Positions 1-11,880 of a stretch of DNA of 64,000 nucleotides are shown here, piece after piece. Origin of the DNA: Undaria pinnatifida (taxonomy: Eukaryota > Sar > Phaeophyceae > Laminariales > Alariaceae); assembly GCA_012845835.1 (NCBI GenBank), contig JABAKD010000025.1, forward strand, positions 27,213,504 to 27,277,503. The letters are read 5' to 3'. Positions within the stretch are counted from its first letter, which is position 1; each line of letters opens with the position of its first letter. The notes below the pieces were generated by a model. It did no database searches and was not told the origin of the DNA. It saw only the letters and a list, made by a program, of their open reading frames with translations. A program made the translations under genes and the position numbers.

Positions 1-650
1 CGGCGGGTAAGGCGTGGACGACGCAAGCATAGTTCGCGAGGAAACTTCCGTCGCGCTTTTATTCGGCGTCGACGTGGTTAGCGCATGCGCGAATCGGGGT
101 AGCCCTTGCCCCCCGCCCCTTCCCTCCCTCCCTCTTACGAAAAAACAACTATTCCCACGCCGAGCCGGGGCAAGGGATAGAGACATTTTGAGCGTTATTG
201 CCACTTCCACGCACACGGCTATGTGATGTGTCTTGCGGTGCAATCGCTGCCCTGCCAGGATCGAATTTGGAGCGGTTTATGTGTATAAGAAAACAGTCGT
301 ACGTACGTATGTCTATCTGGTTACCTTTCACCAGGTCATCGACTACGAAATTTCCCCAACCTGGGTACCTTTTATTACCAAAACTACCAAGTAAGTTTCT
401 CCTATCTCCCGAAGGTGACCCTACCTCGCAGCTGACGCGTAACAACTACGCCTACCAAGTACAAAAAGTGAGCATGTTGCTCTTGTCAGTAGTGCTGTGA
501 AGCGATGAAGGGAACCTCGAAGTCATACCTGGTCGCCGTGGGCATCGGACACCCGGGTACGATCGGCGAAATTCCATGTTCCCGCTTTCCGTTTGGGGTT
601 TTGGTCATTCCCTTCCTGTTCCCCTCCTTACGCGAACCTGTGACCGCAAA
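1..650. other. No identifiable gene
   Basis: I see no convincing gene here. Open frames of about 100 codons exist on both strands around 149-500, but they overlap each other, lack recognisable domains and have no counterpart in the second copy of the long repeat that begins just downstream. A short TACG-rich tract lies near 300-312. Confidence 0.5.
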
Positions 651-831
651 ATGAGCCATCCGCCACGCCCAAAGTTTCCGTACGGTTTTTCCGCTTACCA
701 TGGCCTGGAGGCGCCGCCGGAATTTCTGCAGGGGTGCATCGTTGTCGTCGTCCACGTCATCATCGGGGGCGTCGGTATCCTCCGCGCCCAGAGGCGCTTC
801 AGAAAGGAGGACCATGACACGTGACCGTCCG

Positions 832-940
832 TCGGGGGGGGGTGGGGGGGGGGTGGGGGAGGGGGGCGGGGGGCGAGGGGGGGGGGGGGCGAGGGGGGGG
901 GGCGAGGGGGGGGAGGCGAGGGGGGGGGGGGGTCACCCCC
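832..940 (+). repeat. G-run tract (quadruplex-prone)
   Basis: The plus strand is almost all guanine, in long runs separated by single T, C or A bases. Such runs can form G-quadruplexes in principle. The equivalent place in the right repeat copy (about 48,490-48,525) is much shorter, so the tract has expanded or been lost in one copy. Run length in an assembly may be inaccurate. Confidence 0.8.
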
Positions 941-1289
941 TTCTCGTCCTGCTATTTGCATCCCAGCACTGGTCGGCTGCCCTGCCAACCTAACACCACA
1001 CTGCTGCTGTTGAGGGGTTGAAGGTCTCCTTCTCTGGGGTACACCACGCAGAACTCTGACTTCCTTCCTATTGCAACACTGTTGTACGCGGCTTTAAGGT
1101 TGCGCTTTTGTACCCAACAATCCTCCTCCGTGCTTCGGTGCGTTTCCTGCAGTGCGTCCGCTGCACACACGTGCTTCCGACACATCATGCTTTCAGCTGC
1201 TGTATCTGCTGCCGCAGCACTCTAGTGCAGCAGCCTACTTAGTGCTTCAGACAGTGTCCCCTCACTTCTTTGTCACACGGCGAACACCT

Positions 1290-2045
1290 CATTCTCCTGC
1301 GGCTGCTGCACCGCTGCTGTCGCTGCTCCTCTCTTGCGACTGCTGTGGTTGTGTGCTATGAGCCTACGTATGTTCCCTCGTGCTATATTAGGATTCACAC
1401 GGTCTTCGCCTACGTTTCAAACGAAGAAATATTGCACTTCTTTGTGACCTGGGCTGCGGAACGAATCTCCCTCCTGAACAACACAGCCTTCTCCAAGAAA
1501 CCTTCAAGTTCAAACTACGACAAAACACTGAATTTCATCTTCTGGCCCTCGGCACAAACCGCCACTCACACCGCGCGCAACACGCACCCACTACTTCTGT
1601 GTCCCGTGAGGGACATCTCTCTTCTCGTAGCGTTTTGCTCGGAGTTTGCGCGTCCGCTGCCTCGCTACTGTCGGCTGTCCTTTCTTGCGACTGCAGTCGG
1701 TGTTCTCTATGATCGTTCGTATGTTTGGGCGTGCTAGATTTCTGCTTGCCTTCGGCTGCGTCCGCTTCATATTCCCCGTTAAATCACTTGGCGCGCTCTG
1801 TAAGAATGGTCGCCGTTTCCTCGCTGCTGTCACTGCTCCTCTCTTGCGACTGCTGTGGGTGTGTGCTATGAGCCTTCGCATATTCTCTAGTGTTGGGCTT
1901 CATATGATCTTCGCCTACGTTTTACGAAGAAATATCGTACTTCTTTGTGGCCTGGGCTGCGGAACGAAATGCCCTCCTGCAAAACATAGCACTTTCCAAG
2001 AACCCCCAAACATCAAACTGCCACAACTAAATTGCTTTGCCTCGG
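1290..2045 (+). repeat. Internal imperfect duplications, CTGCTG-rich
   Basis: A stretch with CTCTTGCGACTGCTGTGG-type sequence followed by GTGTGCTATGAGCC appears near 1,330 and again near 1,840. A diverged third version lies near 1,680. The first two continue into similar downstream sequence containing TTCGCCTACGTTT and GGGCTGCGGAACGAA. The right copy of the long repeat has related units near 48,910 and 49,240, so the duplication is partly ancestral. Open frames here follow the triplet-rich composition and are not credible genes. Confidence 0.65.
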
Positions 2046-4355
2046 CTTCATTTCTTGTCGACTGCTACCTTGGGTCGAACAGACATAGGACGCTGACATC
2101 TATCTCGAGCACGCTTCGCGCCCGACGGATTAGCAACGACAAGGGTCGATTAGGCATAACATGATGGGCTGAGCAAGGAATGTTGGTTGCATATATCTAC
2201 CCACTGGCCCACGTAGTCACGTGACGACGTGGGGTGGTGTGTAGTGCTGTACAACCAACAAAATATATATTTGCGAGTCCGCCAATTGACGCTCACCGAC
2301 TTCGTAGCAGGAATCTCCGGGGCTCTTCCCTTGCCACGAATTAAGTGAGTACGTGGGTCAGTGGGTAGTGCTCTATGATCAACAAGGAAAGACAGCTACC
2401 TGTTCGACTTCGGGATGAAGGCTGGACGCGGCACAGAAGTTTGACGGTTTCAAACGTCAAGTAGGCTTTGAGTTATCTCTAGAAAAACTTATTTCTAAAG
2501 GTACACGGGCCCTACAAGGAGCCTCACGAGACCACGCGGTACGGAACGAATGGGCCTGTGACCCTCTTCATGGTGGTGCGCGTGGGCCATGGTAGGCAGA
2601 GACACCGGGCATCTCTTTCAAGCGTTTTGCCGTGTTTCTATGCGTGCTTCGGAGGTCGTCGCTTATTCCGTAAATGCTTGTTAATGTGCCCTCCAAAACA
2701 TACGTGCTGACCATCTATACCGGCCGTTCTTGCTGTCCGCTAGCTAACTCGCAGTCGTTTCATTTTCGGTAACCGCCTACTATCCAGCTCGTAGTCAGCC
2801 TCCAGGTCGACGTCGGAAAAACATTCGTTACGAAGGGTGAGTGCTTCGTGCTGTGTACGCAGCGAGCCCTACCTCCACCCGCTTTTCAACACGGTTTTGA
2901 TCACGGCATCGAAGGCTCTGAAGCTTGCCGCACGCTCTGCACATGTCACAAATTGAAAATGAAACGACGCCGGGTGGAATGTTGGCACGCGTTCTATAAG
3001 CTGGAGGTCTATCGAACAACATGGCGCCCTCAATCCTGATGGTTTCTCATATCGCCGCCAGGCAATTTACTTCCATTAAAAGACGTGACGAGGTTGTTTT
3101 ATCCTAGTTGTGGACTGTCAAAGTGAAAGCCCCGCCTAACCGTCGAATAGTCTCCGGTCCCACTCATGCCGCTGTTGTTGTTGGTCCTACACAGCAACGA
3201 GCCACAGCATGGGCGTGACCTACGCTTTTAACGGTGCATACCTGGCCATCGTTCGCCCTAAGTGTGTGCGTCATTGGTAGTGTGCCCACCTCAAGTCATG
3301 GCACTGGTACCGGTGTGCTACATCATTGTCTCTTATTTCAAAATATACTGACACGTCCTCTTCTGTGTTTAGTAAACGCTAAACAACAGTGACGGAGGTA
3401 CGATGACGGGGGAGGCCTCTAGGAAGCCACGATGGCCCGGGTGCTTTTGAGCGGTTGAGATGATCTACTCGCCCGAGCTTATTGCCAAACCGGTGTACGT
3501 TGGTACGATTAAGTCCATGCTTGCAAATGAAGACCATCCCAACCACCATCCACCCACCCCGGCGTTCTTTGGCCACACCTTGATACCTCGGGATAAGGGT
3601 CACTGGCGCGCGTATTCTTTGCCGGTAATGGCGCATCTGCAACCCACGATGTAGAACTGTCCATGACGTGCACCACATTGCGGAACATAAATCAAGGTCG
3701 GGGATGCAACGGAGGCTACACGGCCTTAGGACGGCCAACACGCACGATAATAACAACACAACCCACACACCCCACGCCTACCAACTTTAACCCACGACCC
3801 ACGTTGTATATTTACAAGCGACGTTGGGCGACCTCCGCGCGCCGAAACATGATGACGAAGGCCTCGTGGCGGTGTCGTTGGGGGGAAAATGTTACGTACA
3901 TTCCACCATTCGCTCAATATTTTCGGCACAGCTGTCAGGTGCAGGTTCGACGTCATGTCATCCGTACCTACCATTTAGCAGAAATAATAAATAATGCCAA
4001 CCTCAGCGCCCAAGTATCCGCTTACGTCCAGAAATATAGCTAACGTCGCGTGCCATTCGTGTCACCAATTGACGATCGCACTATGCAAGCAAGCGTTCCA
4101 CCTTCTTGCACCGATTATTTGCGCTGCTGACATGTCCTCTTCCGTGCCCTTACTATCGCTGCAACACAGTTCCTAATCGCTTATCCACCCGACCGTGATG
4201 CTGAATTGACACCATCTCACGCGGAGCCAAGCCTGACGAAGCGCGACAACTGCGGCTGCTGGTTTCGACCCAATACACACACGGGCACGTCATAGCGACT
4301 CTGAACCGCGGCAACATCACCCGGTTGGATCTTTTGTGGGAACACGAGGGGATAG

Positions 4356-4508
4356 AGGTCGTGGCCGGTTGCCTGGACTCCATCTGGGAAGACCCCGCCA
4401 GCCGGCCGGCCGGAATTGGTCTTCTACGACAAGGGCTGTGCTCTACGGCGCTACCGCTTGAATAATCCCGACGACGCCAGGCTGGGAACTTGTCAATTCG
4501 TTGACAGG
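4356..4508 (+). pseudogene. Possible decayed transposase segment (left copy)
   Basis: In one plus-strand frame, 51 codons lie between a TAG at 4,353 and a TGA at 4,509. They read like a protein core, with GRPELVFYDKGCALRRY followed by RLNNPDD and ending in FVDR. I associate the arrangement of a YD.GC block, then an asparagine/proline stretch, then VDR(F) before a stop, with transposase-like proteins of eukaryotic DNA transposons (KDZ-like or related). This is recognition by eye and not a verified family match. The right copy of the repeat keeps the same frame and the same flanking stops but changes the key aspartate to tyrosine. Both copies are therefore fossils. I could not join convincing exons on either side. 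Confidence 0.3.
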
Positions 4509-6784
4509 TGACATGGTCCTGTTCCGATTTAGGCAAGCCCTTCGTTGTCGGTGAATCTGGTCGTGCGTTGGCCGTCATTGCTTGCGATACAAGGATTGGG
4601 GATGGGCCCGACGTGTTCGATGTTCCGTGCGTAGTAATGACGAAGGTCGTCTTGACATTGTCCTTCGCCCCCACATTACCTACGATTTCGGTCGGCTTCG
4701 ACGTGTGGTCAGCTATCGAAGGGTTCGAATTGGGCATACCTGTTGGCGTCCTCAACACGAGCACGCCACAGTCGGCTAGAATACGACGCCTATAACGGGC
4801 AAGGTATACCCACATTTAACCTCTTCTCCGAGAATAAATACGAAACGGAGCCTAGCACTACGCCACGCGTGTGTCTCTTGCACCTTAGCGGAAAATACGC
4901 CTCAACTTAGGTTCCGTTTCCGGGGGCATTCGGAGGCGGATTGAGCCGTTTCCTGCTCTCCCGAGGCACGGGATGATTCGACGTTACGGGGCGTTGACGA
5001 TGACGGCAACGAATGTTTTTTGTGGAATAGTTCCATGGCGGAGAGCAGCAACCTGTGGATCCACGGTACGCCTGCTCCACGCATTTCCTAGTTTCCTTCT
5101 CTTGACAAACCGGTCTCTTTAGTCGTTAACGCTGCCAAGTCGACCCTGGGCGATACGGATGACGACATAGGCTCCGAACGTTCCGCGAAAGGCTTCTTGC
5201 GCACGTTTGCACGATGGCTGGATCTTCGCTAGAAGCACAGCTGACTGAGTAACGGCTCTTTGTTCCTGCAGTAGATTCGCGATTCCAAGCTGGCACCTCG
5301 CCGACGGCGTTCATATACGACGGGAAACGACATGACTATACGCCTCCACCGTTGCCGTGACACAGACGCAACGTCATTACCCGAAGGACTTAACAGGCGA
5401 TTGCAAAATGTGTGTCAAGATGACGACGATGTAATCTTCACCGCGCTTGTTACTCCCTTTCGTCAGGGGTCGGGCACATTGTCAAGCAGATGTCTCCAAT
5501 GCTGTCGGAGTTCCTCCTTTTGAAGTGCGGTTTGGTGAGAAACGAGTGCTTCTTGGCTTGGACCTTGCTTTACAAAAATCCAGTCTTTGACGATGAAGCA
5601 TTGGAGGCGGAGGACTTCTTACTCCGAGTGTGTAGGCGGGGCGGGGGCCCAAGTAACAATGATCGAAGGGAGCTGGCGAGTGCTATGGTCAAGAAACGAC
5701 CCGCTCATGATCCCCAAGGAGAGGGGGGAAGAAGGGTTGGGGAGAGGGGCGGGGGGCGGGGAAGGGTGGACGGGCGGACAAGGGTTGGATGCTACTCTGT
5801 GGGGGTGGCGTGCTTGGCAGCGAATAAGTTGTAGCAATTGTGACGTAAATGGATGGTATTCAATGTCCGGTCTAGCCTCCCCTTGGCAGTGTCGTACCCA
5901 CGGACCCACCACTCGCCGTTGACAGGTAGCACGCCGGGGGTGGTTTAGGAGTGGCACACGAGCCGCTTGTACCGGGGAGTTTGGAGCGCTCGGAACGCCC
6001 ACACCTTAGCCGGTAACGTGTACAACCTAAACTAGGGTATGTTTGCATGGGGCCCGGCGCCGCGTCACTACGTTAAACGTTAATTTCCACCGGAGCCTGA
6101 GTCATAAACGGAGCGGGGAAGTGGTTCGCACATGATCACTGATGTTTAACAAACAAGTTCTGAATTTGAAAAATAAAACAGCGAACAAAACACCGTGGTC
6201 ACATGTTAGGGCAAATCGGCCGGATAAAATACCGGCAAAATGATAGTTCGAGACGGCGAGATTTCTCGTCTGCGACAGACACCGATGGACAAAACGAGCA
6301 ACTGCGCCATGGAGTGAACCACCGTCACAGTATTCATGACACGGCCGTGATATGTGGCTGGCGCTAGCCGGGCGTCTGATAGAAACACATCATGGCGCTG
6401 CTGTGAAGAAAATAGGTGACAATAAAAGACCTTTCGTTCCGTTTTCACCACAGGAGCGGCACGGGGGTATCTTCCACCGATGCCTTCTTTAACGATTTCG
6501 TAAAAAAGAGACTTAGAAGCATCGCATTTTTTCCGTTGTCATCGGTATTACGACGTAGGTTTTGGTATGGTGGCGTCGGTGGCGGGCGGGGGGCGTGAGG
6601 TTGGAGGCACCCTATTACGTCGAAATCGACGCCGAGAAACAAGGGGTTTTGTCCGCGCAGTATTCGCACTTTACACACGGGTGGAGCGCCGGAACCCAAC
6701 ATAAAACACACGATCGAGATATTTAAAGCAAGAAATATATTAAATGCCTCACCAGATGAGATAAACTAATTATTAATTCGATGC

Positions 6785-6915
6785 GGCTGGCCGGTAACGC
6801 TTCCACGCCTGCTGGCGCGGGCATTTCATAGTTTTGTGACCTGCTGGCGGGCGTTTCATATTTTCGCCGCCGGTCCATATGACTTCCGTCCCTGCTAGTG
6901 GGCTTTTCGTACAGT
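6785..6915 (+). repeat. Short imperfect tandem repeat (CCTGCTGGCGGGC type)
   Basis: Three diverged units of roughly 30-45 bases each begin with CCTGCTGGCG or CCTGCTAGTG and run into TTTCATA or TTTTCG. The same arrangement is visible near 54,183-54,290 in the right copy of the long repeat. Confidence 0.5.
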
Positions 6916-8879
6916 ATTCAACGTCTCAGCTGGCGTTTCGTTACAGGTTCGGGCACAGCTACTGTCCTTCTGTGCAACAGCTGAAGTTTTAGGTTGAGGT
7001 GGACGAGGTGTATCTTGCATTTGTTTTTCAAGTTTGCGGCTGTCGTACAAATCTTCGCTTTTTGCATGACCGCTCGCAATTAATTATGTCTGCCTCGAAC
7101 CTCTGCGACATCCTCCACAGAGGGCACAGTACAGCCTGCAGAAAAACACTACCAGTACAACAATACCCCCGCCCCCTCCTATGCATTACCTGAATGCCTC
7201 TGTGTGGAGCTCTACCATCCATGGTCGGTCAGTATGTCTCTCTGGGTGTGCCGATGCCGGAATCCGGTTCGATTTGTGTTTGTTGGTTGACCTCGCTCGT
7301 GCAAGATGCGTCGCAGCAGCCGGAAGCCTGTCAGTGCACTGCTGACACTGTTAGAATTGTGGCCTCGGACAAAACCTTACCTCGGCCGACTCTAACGGTA
7401 CTCGTCGGGGACAAGCTCCTCCGAGGATGAAATACATACGCCTGTTGCTCGCTCTGCTGTCTCAGTTGCCTCTGCCTGGAATGCTTGTGTTGTGTCTGTT
7501 ACAGCTCTGCTGGTTTGTCATTGCGCGAAGTCGTACGGTTCGCTTTCCACAAGAAAAGCACTGCTGAACAAAATCCTGATGCTCTTGTTTGTCCAACATA
7601 CATAGTACGCTGGCCACGGTAGGGTTTTCAGTACTCTGCTATGGTTCTGTGCTGTGCGGCGGTCGGGGTTTGCGCCGCTCGAGTTGTTGCGGCCGCGCGA
7701 GGTGTAGTCTCGCTCACACGATGACCTGAATCACCAGACACAGCTGCCGCTTCGAGTGTATCAAATCGGCTGTTCGCACATCAAAATTTACCAGAAAATT
7801 GTTGGGCATGGCCGGCTACCCATCGGTCGGCGTACTTCCAAAAAATACTGGAAATACATTCAATCGGTCGTACTCAGAGCTGACGGCTTTCATTGTTTTC
7901 TATAAACAGTTCGATCTTAGTAAAAAACGGCGAACGGCACGCGGAGGAACATCAAATTTTAAACCAATTACCGACGGACATCACCGCCGTGTTCAGTTTC
8001 ACTAGTCTCTAACGGGTACACTATTGTTTTTATCCTCACACACCGCATGATAATGCTGCTGCTGTTGACTGCTTGATGCGCGTGGGGGTAGATGTTTTTC
8101 GTCGGTGACAGCACAGCATGTTGGTATTACTAAATGAAATACTGTTGTATGCACATCACGTGTGCTGAGCACAACAACAAACACCAGTTTGAAGCTGCAC
8201 CCGAATGCTCATTATACGGCGGGTACATGAACGTCTCAGCTACTACACTAGCTTCGGTGAACTTATGTGCGCAGAACGGTAGTAGTGCCAGGTAGGCTAC
8301 TACAGCAGCATCGGCATTATGTATCTGGGCTGTCCCTACACAGCAGCATCTTCATTTCTTGTACACCTGAGTATATTGAATTGCATTAGACTATAGATGC
8401 ATACTCTACCGTTAGGATACGAGCAAACGCGTGGGGGTTCAAAATGCAAAACCATCAGCCTCTTGCGTCACCGTTCCTCCGAATGGGAACCTTGTAGAAA
8501 GTGCGTTATTGTGTTGCGGTCAAATACGCTGCCCTTTTCCTTACATACGCCGAATTAGGAGATAAGTTTATTCCGTTGCCCAGGTACCATAGCGATGGGG
8601 ACAGCAAGCACGGCGTTGCCCTACGGCGCATGGTCGGTTTAGGCTGCAGTACATGCAGTACAACCGATATGAAAGTTGCCGTGGAAGGACGTGCGCATCG
8701 GGCCGTTGGTGCGTGTTCGGCACTTGGTAACACGGGAGTACGTTCGTGAAATCCCCCGTACTTCGTCCATGGGCGTAGGCCAAGGATTCTGGATTCCGGA
8801 ACCTTCGGTTGAAGGATCTTCCTCCCTTACAGATGGCGATGGAGACGTGGTATGGTAACCACGACGTCCACGAAGGCGT

Positions 8880-9800
8880 CCATGGAAGCTGCTACCATGG
8901 ACGCTTCCGCGAGAAGACGATCTGGAGCCATTTCCGATAAATGTGCCGAAGTTTGAAGGGCAGGTTCGACGGAAGCATCCGAAGCCGGGAAGCCATTTCC
9001 GCGCGAAGTTCATGGAAGCTTTCATGGAAGCTCCCATCCAAACGCTCATGAAAGTAGCTTCCATGGAAGTAGCTTCCGTGAAATAAATGCTTCCACGAGC
9101 TTCCGTCCAAACCTCCTTGGACGTAAATTCGGAGGAAGGTTTCGTGCAACCTGCCGTCGAAACGCTGATAAAAGCATTTGTGGATACTGCTTTCACGGAA
9201 GTCTACTTTTTAGTTCCATGACAATATGACATGTAAGCAAAATATAAACCCCTTTCATGAATGTGTTATTACTTAAAAAGTTGAATTGCTTTCACCATGG
9301 GAGTGGGTTTCCGTGGAAGCTTTCGTGGAAGCCGCTGAGCTTCCGTGGAAGCTGCGGAAGCTTCCATGGAAGTAAACCGTAAAGCTCTGTGGAAGTACGT
9401 TCCGACTTTTCGAGGAAATTACTTCGAAAGATTTCACGAAATACTTCCGTGGAGGCTATCGTGGAAGTCGCTGAGCTTCCGTGGGAGCTGCGGAAGCTTC
9501 CATGGAAGTAAACCGTAAAATCCTGTGGAAGAGCTTTCGTGGAAGCTTTCGTGGAAGCGTTCGTGGAAGATTTCATGGAAGATTTCGTGGAAGCCGCTGA
9601 GCTTCCGTGGAAGCTCCGAAAGCTTCCATGGAAGTAAAACGTACAATTCCGTGGACGTGCTTTCGTGGAAGCTTTCGGGGAAGCCTCCGTGGAAGCTTTC
9701 GTGGAAATTGTGAAAGCTTCCATGGAAGTTGCTTCCGCGGCATCTTCCACTACTTCCATGGAAACTTCCACGGAGGCTTTCGTGCAAACTACTTCCAATT
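8880..9800. repeat. GAAGCTTCC 12-bp array (left)
   Basis: The DNA is built from diverged 12-base units of the type TTCCRTGGAAGC, with variants of TTTCGTGGAAGC. The unit is nearly its own reverse complement, combining palindromic GAAGCTTC and TTCCATGGAA cores. Because 12 is a multiple of three, all frames stay open and translate into four-residue repeats (SFRG-, EASV- and KLPW-like). The open frames of 100-180 codons here on both strands are by-products. The 8,880-9,190 part is less regular and mixes array units with unique sequence. The array sits near the downstream end of the long repeat in both copies. Confidence 0.85.
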
Positions 9801-10291
9801 TATAGCTTTCATGAACTTCCAACACAAAAACAAGTAGTGCATTAGGCCGGCATGCAACGCAACCTCGAGCTGGGTGACGGCAGGGAGGACGGAAACGACA
9901 CCTGGCCGTTGTGACATTGGGTTAGAGAGGTGGAGGGAGCAGGTGGCGGCGAACGTTGGTGGAACACTGTTTGTGGTAGATCGGCAGGAAGCTTGAAGCT
10001 CGTTGCATATCAAGCGCAGGTTTTACGTTTTTAGATTTCTGTAGACTACTGTAGAGCACAGGGAAGATCCCCTGAGTTTTTCCTTTTTGTTTTTTGTACG
10101 TTCATATTAAAAATCCTGGAAGCACGCCCCGACCATGAGCAACCGCCCCTGAGCATTTTCACATTTTCACTTTGTTTTCTATTTGCTTTCCCCGAACCTC
10201 TCTACCACTACCATTCGTGCCATGTAAGGTGCCCTGTAATATAAAAAAATATGTAGTTCAAACTACTAATACTACAGCAGTAAGTCTCACC

Positions 10292-10856
10292 AGGGAACGG
10301 GTGCTTTTCAAATGTAAGTTTGGTTTGAAATGCATATATTTGGGAAATCAAACCTTGACGAAGAACCGCTCGACTCACGCATCGCCGCCAGCTTCAGGTC
10401 AGAGCGCAAATACCACACATGGTTATATTTCTTGTGCCTGTCTACGTGGGCTGCTTGGTTTACTTCTACACTTGGGGCCCCCCAGCGACTTCGGCATCGC
10501 TATGGTAGCGTGATCGACCACCAGCCGGCTCCTCTTGCGTCAAAAATCGACAACCGCGTTGGCGTGGTGATACTATCACAACCTCGGAACCAAAATCATC
10601 ATCCATGCGTGGCCCGCATCATCTCTCGCGGCCGCTGGGTTTGGGGAGAAGCGCGCCGCGGCGTCTTGGAAGGGTTTGCTGGCCTTTGACTCTGCCGCGG
10701 CGGCATGTATGTTGTCTTGTGGCCTGTTCGTGTGAGCAAGCGTCTTCGTTTGATTCCCCAGCTCGCTTTCCCCACCTATCCAGCCAGCTCCTAAATCTGA
10801 GAGTTGCGTGGTCTCTTTGTTGAAAACCGCTGCGTGCAAACTGCTGCTTTCAAAAT
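10292..10856 (+). repeat. Dispersed block C, copy 1 (about 565 bp)
   Basis: This block matches 30,178-30,757 in the same orientation. It starts with GGGAACGGGTGCTTTTCAA, contains CTCGACTCACGCATCGCCGC and ends near TGCAAACTGCTGCTTTC. Here it lies just after the tail of the left long repeat. At 30 kb it lies immediately before a GAAGC array. It has no coding content that I can support. Confidence 0.85.
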
Positions 10857-10936
10857 CTCAGGGAATTCCTATAAAAATAAAAAAATAATAATAGGGACTG
10901 TCGGAAGCGGTCCACGTGTTTATAAAAACTACCAGG

Positions 10937-10959
10937 TACCAGGTATGTTATACCTGGTA
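10937..10959. repeat. Perfect 10-bp inverted repeat, 3-base loop
   Basis: TACCAGGTAT, then GTT, then ATACCTGGTA form a perfect hairpin. An extra overlapping TACCAGGTA starts at 10,930. The same nine-base word recurs elsewhere in the window (see findings). Confidence 0.85.
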
Positions 10960-11149
10960 AGTATTTGGAGGCGTAAAGTTGCAGGCTCTCCCTGTCACTG
11001 GTCAATAATATTGGTAATGGAATAATTATTCTGGAAATTTGTCGAGTCCGAAACTACGGTCAAATATTATGCATAATAGACTACATACTTGTACCTGTCT
11101 TGGTTTATGTGCTGCTACTGATGATGCTCATTACTGTTTGCTGCATACG

Positions 11150-11325
11150 CCTCGTAGTGTGCAATTCGACGCGAGCCGACGAGGGAAGAGAATACTGAAT
11201 TCTCCTCGCGATAAAAACGAAGGCACGTGCCGTAGTGGGGAGGGGCGAGAATTGCCTGCTATGTGACCCCGGATCCGAGTTACTACTGGGAGGGAAGACG
11301 AGAGTTGTGGGAGGATTATAAATGG
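11150..11325 (+). mobile_element. SINE family A body, partial copy
   Basis: From GTGTGCAATTCGACGCGAG through the GTGACCCCGGATC stretch to GGATTATAAATGGGGA, this matches the body of the tRNA-headed element at 13,168-13,520 and the reverse complement of 47,928-48,115. The tRNA-like head is missing. The end abuts the TRIM-like element that begins at 11,330. Confidence 0.7.
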
Positions 11326-11466
11326 GGAGTGTTATAGGGCTTAGTTGGGGTAAGCTGTTGGTTAACCTTTTGCAAGTGGTCAAACGGACTAATACCCCAC
11401 TAGTTCAATAGCGTCGTCGACAGACCATGGGTTTTTGGGTCGTAGGTTCGATCCCCACCATCCACA

Positions 11467-11720
11467 TGTTTTTGTTTTTGTTTATTTCGTATTTCTCTCT
11501 TCCAATGTATTTCTGTTGCTGACGTATGTATGTTGTGCCTGTCGTACCCAGTACTAGGGCATGACATTGCGTTGTCGAATGCATTACGATGCATTATCTC
11601 TGTGTCGTAGCTTGTGACCACAGAGCTGATCTTTCTAGGGTGAAGAATCAGTACGGACACTGGGTGTGCTGGATGTCGACGAGTAGAAGAACGGTTTAAT
11701 GTGAAGAACACACACACACA
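11467..11720 (-). mobile_element. A-tailed retroposon (family B), nested, with 8-bp TSD
   Basis: The element is flanked by CATCCACA at 11,459-11,466 and again at 11,721-11,728, an 8-base target site duplication inside the TRIM-like element. On the minus strand it begins with a TG-rich dinucleotide run and ends in an AACAAAAACA-type A-rich tail. These are the marks of target-primed reverse transcription. A second copy lies at 12,655-12,925 in the same orientation. I see no clear tRNA-type promoter boxes, so the head could be of another origin or a LINE tail. The 109-codon minus frame across it has no domain. Confidence 0.85.
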
Positions 11721-11868
11721 CATCCACAATAATAATGAACTTTTCAGATTTTCCCCATTGCATGTCGAACTTGAAAAAAACTCTCCCTGGTATCCCCAGG
11801 AAATGAAACGGCTTGGATAATTGACAGGTGCGCCCGTATATGCGGCCGACCTGCTATCCCGCCGTTTC

Positions 11869-11880
11869 AGGGGGGAAGAG
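11869..11880 (+). other. Polypurine tract of TRIM-like copy
   Basis: AGGGGGGAAGAG directly precedes the second terminal repeat, which starts TGTTATAAGG. This is the expected place for the primer of plus-strand DNA synthesis. Confidence 0.65.

Larger units (their letters stand above)
660..10150 (+). repeat. Long dispersed repeat, left copy (about 9.4 kb)
   Basis: This block matches 48,390-57,545 in the same orientation and order, with an offset of about 47,370 bases over most of its length. Shared landmarks include the CTCCGCGCCCAGAGGCGCTT stretch near 778 (48,432), the segment at 2,840 (50,208), the nearly identical stretch 4,180-5,560 (51,556-52,935), the segment at 6,780 (54,155) and the GAAGC arrays near 8,900-9,800 (56,230-57,265). 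Similarity varies along the block and is highest in the 4.2-5.5 kb part. No intact long reading frame exists. One segment resembles a decayed transposase (see separate entry), so a dead DNA transposon or composite element is the best guess. Start and end are approximate because the flanks fade out. Confidence 0.85.

Noticed and set aside
3379-3768. 129-codon minus frame present at equal length in both long-repeat copies (also 50,748-51,137)
   Set aside because: Equal length shows common origin. Differences between the copies include many amino-acid changes and no domain is seen. It could be real, but I cannot support it.
4153-4815. 220-codon minus frame in the left long repeat
   Set aside because: The right copy keeps only part of it (154 codons), and the opposite strand shows a more protein-like segment; it is likely the antisense shadow of a decayed gene.
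7799-8005. 68-codon plus frame kept in both long-repeat copies (55,172-55,378)
   Set aside because: The frames begin at TTG, are short and show no family resemblance; shared length reflects duplication only.
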